Shown here: in pieces, positions 62,139-64,000 of the stretch | How the letters are laid out: each line of letters begins with the position of its first letter | How positions within the stretch are numbered: position 1 is the first letter of the stretch | Source: Rubripirellula reticaptiva | GTDB taxonomy: Bacteria > Planctomycetota > Planctomycetia > Pirellulales > Pirellulaceae | Assembly (NCBI RefSeq): GCF_007860175.1 | Contig: NZ_SJPX01000005.1 | Span: forward strand, 496,001 to 560,000 | Direction of reading: 5' to 3' | DNA length: 64,000 nucleotides | Notes under the pieces: model-generated | What the model saw: the letters and a program-made list of their open reading frames with translations, nothing else | What the model was told of the DNA's origin: nothing | The model's database searches: none | Translations under genes and position numbers: made by a program

Positions 62139-63806
62139 CTAATGTCCGACCGACCACGGCGAATCGGGCGGTGCCAATCCGCGAAACAAAAGAAACGGCA
62201 CTAGTGCCAACGTGATCCATGTCGCGGATTCTGCGACCCAGTTCCCGTTCCTTGTGTAGAAAGTCGTATCGTCGAAAAGCGGAACACTTTTGCAAAGAAC
62301 GCCGTCCTCGCCGATCGGCAGTTCGTCGGTGATCGTTCCATCAGGCTGGATCAAACAGGTCACGCCAGTGGCCGCACATCGAATCATCGCACGACGATTC
62401 TCAATCGATCGTAATTGAGCCAGCTTCAAATGCTGTCGCAGAGTATCTGGATCCTTGAAGGCGGATCCGTTGGCTAACGCCACCAACACCTCCGCGCCTT
62501 CTCGCACACTTGACGCAGCATTGTCGGCAACCATGTCCTCGTAGCACACCAACATTCCGACTCGCTGACCATGCGACAGTTCGAGCGGCATGTTGCTGGT
62601 GCCACAGACGATTTTGTCGCTCACTGCAGCCCAATCGCGAAGCACCGGAAACCACGTTTCACCGGGTACGTATTCGCCAATCGGCATCAGCGATCGCTTC
62701 ACGTACCGTCCGATGATTGATTGCTGCCTATCAATTAAGAACGCCGTGTTTTTGTAAACGCCCTGGTCGCGTTGCCCAACTTCATACGTTTTGCCTCCGG
62801 CAAGCAAGTCACAGTGAAGATCGGGGTATGGTAAAAGTGCAGGATTCGGCATTTCCGAGTTTGCGACTGTGAAATCCTCATCACCGAAATGATCAAGTGA
62901 GACGCTGTAGTTTCCTAGTGTTGATTCCGGCCAAAGCACAAGGTCTGCGGCCCCTGACACATGATCGGAAAGCTGCTGCATCTTGCCGAGCGATTCCACA
63001 TAAGTCGGATCAACCTGAATCGCGGCAATGCGAAGCGTGCTGGCCGCGCCAATTCGTTCTTGCCAGCTTGCAAACGCGTAAACTCCCCAGCCACAACAAA
63101 TCAGGATCATCGTGAACGCCAACGCAGCCTCGCCCATCGCCTGGGCCGAGCTGCGAAATCGCCAGTAACGCGCCAGCGCGACAGACCCCATCAGTGCGAT
63201 AGCAGTGACGCCAGCGGTACCAGCGATTTCTGCAATCTGCAGGATCGGAGGAAAACCGAGGTAAGCATGCGCTGTGGCCCAACTAAAAATTCGTGGCCAA
63301 TGCGTTTCAATCGTTACCCAAATAGGAACCAACAACCACAACCACCGTGGCCCCTTCGACCGAAGCATACAAGAAGCCAACCCAAGCAAACCAAACGCAA
63401 TCGCCTCCCAAACGATCAGTCCGATGAAAACCAAGATCGACATTGTGTAACTGAGATGCGTGGTGCCAAAAATCGAATTCGACGCCCAGTGAAACGCAAT
63501 CGCCAAGGCAATCAAACCGCAAGCGAACGATTCACTAGCAGCTCGCAAAGGCGACTGCTCTGCCGCACGCATGATCAAGCAGGTGTATCCAATCATCCCT
63601 AGCAAAAAGCATGACTGGAACAGCCACGGCAAACCGATCAGTATTCCGGTTCCGGCGATGGCCACCGCACTCGCAGCGGTCGCCCGCCAATGCTTCGCTA
63701 GATGGGTTGGATTTGCGAATTGACTTTCGTCTCGATTTTCGTCTCGAAGCGAATGATCGCAACTCTGCATTTCGCTCGGACGATCCGACAAAAACTGCAT
63801 GATCAT
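62139..63806 (-). CDS. lnt: Apolipoprotein N-acyltransferase
   Basis: A 555-residue inner-membrane enzyme that adds the third acyl chain to lipoproteins. About seven helices (45-265) precede a nitrilase-fold domain with Glu in DLVLWPESTLG, Lys in YVKRSLMPIGEYVPGE and Cys in MLVCYEDMV. A final helix is near the C-terminus. A hydrophilic stretch of about 40 residues before the first helix is longer than in E. coli. Lipoproteins in this window (export protein, DUF4430) could be substrates. Confidence 0.9.
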   Translation of the reverse strand: MIMQFLSDRPSEMQSCDHSLRDENRDESQFANPTHLAKHWRATAASAVAIAGTGILIGLPWLFQSCFLLGMIGYTCLIMRAAEQSPLRAASESFACGLIALAIAFHWASNSIFGTTHLSYTMSILVFIGLIVWEAIAFGLLGLASCMLRSKGPRWLWLLVPIWVTIETHWPRIFSWATAHAYLGFPPILQIAEIAGTAGVTAIALMGSVALARYWRFRSSAQAMGEAALAFTMILICCGWGVYAFASWQERIGAASTLRIAAIQVDPTYVESLGKMQQLSDHVSGAADLVLWPESTLGNYSVSLDHFGDEDFTVANSEMPNPALLPYPDLHCDLLAGGKTYEVGQRDQGVYKNTAFLIDRQQSIIGRYVKRSLMPIGEYVPGETWFPVLRDWAAVSDKIVCGTSNMPLELSHGQRVGMLVCYEDMVADNAASSVREGAEVLVALANGSAFKDPDTLRQHLKLAQLRSIENRRAMIRCAATGVTCLIQPDGTITDELPIGEDGVLCKSVPLFDDTTFYTRNGNWVAESATWITLALVPFLLFRGLAPPDSPWSVGH

Positions 63807-64000
63807 TCACAATCTGTGCAAGCGGACTTGAAAGAAGTAGCGAGTGCAAGGACTCGATACCCAGCACCGGCGCAATGACAGTCATCGACCGAAAAAGGCC
63901 AGCGCCGCAGAATCAATCAACGACGCCAGCCCGATGAAATTGGGTCATTCCATCGCGATGATGAAGCTACGGCAGGTTAACCGTTCTTGTCTCACCAGCC
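63807..64000. other. Right-end intergenic region
   Basis: Nothing recognisable. All six frames are broken by stops within short distances, so I see no start of another gene. It should hold the lnt promoter. Confidence 0.4.

Noticed and set aside
63807-64000. Start of another gene at the right edge
   Set aside because: All frames contain early stops and no signal peptide or motif is visible.

Overview
The window looks like part of a planctomycete chromosome, most likely a Rhodopirellula-like member of the Pirellulaceae. The signs are secreted formylglycine-type sulfatases, a BBP7-type outer-membrane barrel protein with Cys-rich patches, an SHD1-domain secreted protein, a Ser/Thr kinase, a truncated SecA paralogue, many GTG/TTG starts and weak Shine-Dalgarno sites. 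It is gene-dense and moderately GC-rich. All names rest on motif reading by eye; no database search was run.

Layout. 0-5.9 kb: the 5' end of a sulfatase gene that runs off the left edge, a short HPF/RaiA-like ribosome hibernation protein, a second sulfatase, a soluble Ser/Thr kinase and HemY-type protoporphyrinogen oxidase. 6-14 kb: SHD1 protein with a 6-residue C-terminal repeat, ferredoxin-NADP reductase, GlgC, a shortened SecA paralogue and a BBP7 porin with a strong terminator. 14.3-16.4 kb: a lower-GC patch with two unrecognised secreted proteins and about 600 bp of non-coding DNA. 16.4-32 kb: aldo/keto reductase, sufU-sufS, SYLF protein, DUF502 protein, EamA permease, Gfo/Idh oxidoreductase, AsmA-like protein, polysaccharide-export lipoprotein, YchF, small membrane proteins and an MFS permease. 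32-43 kb: periplasmic glutathione peroxidase, purA, uppS, cdsA, the phoH-pgpH-ybeY-corC operon and citrate synthase.

43.2-55.8 kb is the most interesting region. It is a divergent cluster around a 177-bp intergenic region. Leftward run an XRE-cupin (PuuR-like) regulator, a sodium:solute symporter, a succinate-semialdehyde-type dehydrogenase and a glutaminase. Rightward run a GabT/PuuE-type aminotransferase, a nitrilase-superfamily amidohydrolase, a very long Orn/Lys/Arg decarboxylase, an ATP-grasp ligase and a C45-type Ntn hydrolase. Together these could make an amine, mask it as an amide, oxidise the free end and remove the mask. That is the logic of the Puu putrescine pathway, but with unrelated ligase and hydrolase families. 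The pathway is inference from gene content.

55.7-64 kb: nupC-upp nucleoside/uracil salvage, tRNA-Ser(UGA), a DUF4430 lipoprotein, C-minus bL36, a solitary LarC, a proline-rich anchored protein, a CaCA antiporter and Lnt. Short repeats punctuate the intergenic regions: a long/short pair of one element at 29.3 and 35.2 kb, an exact 23-bp-period triplet upstream of sufU, a 27-bp-period pair upstream of the porin, and 17-18-bp tandem units before purA.
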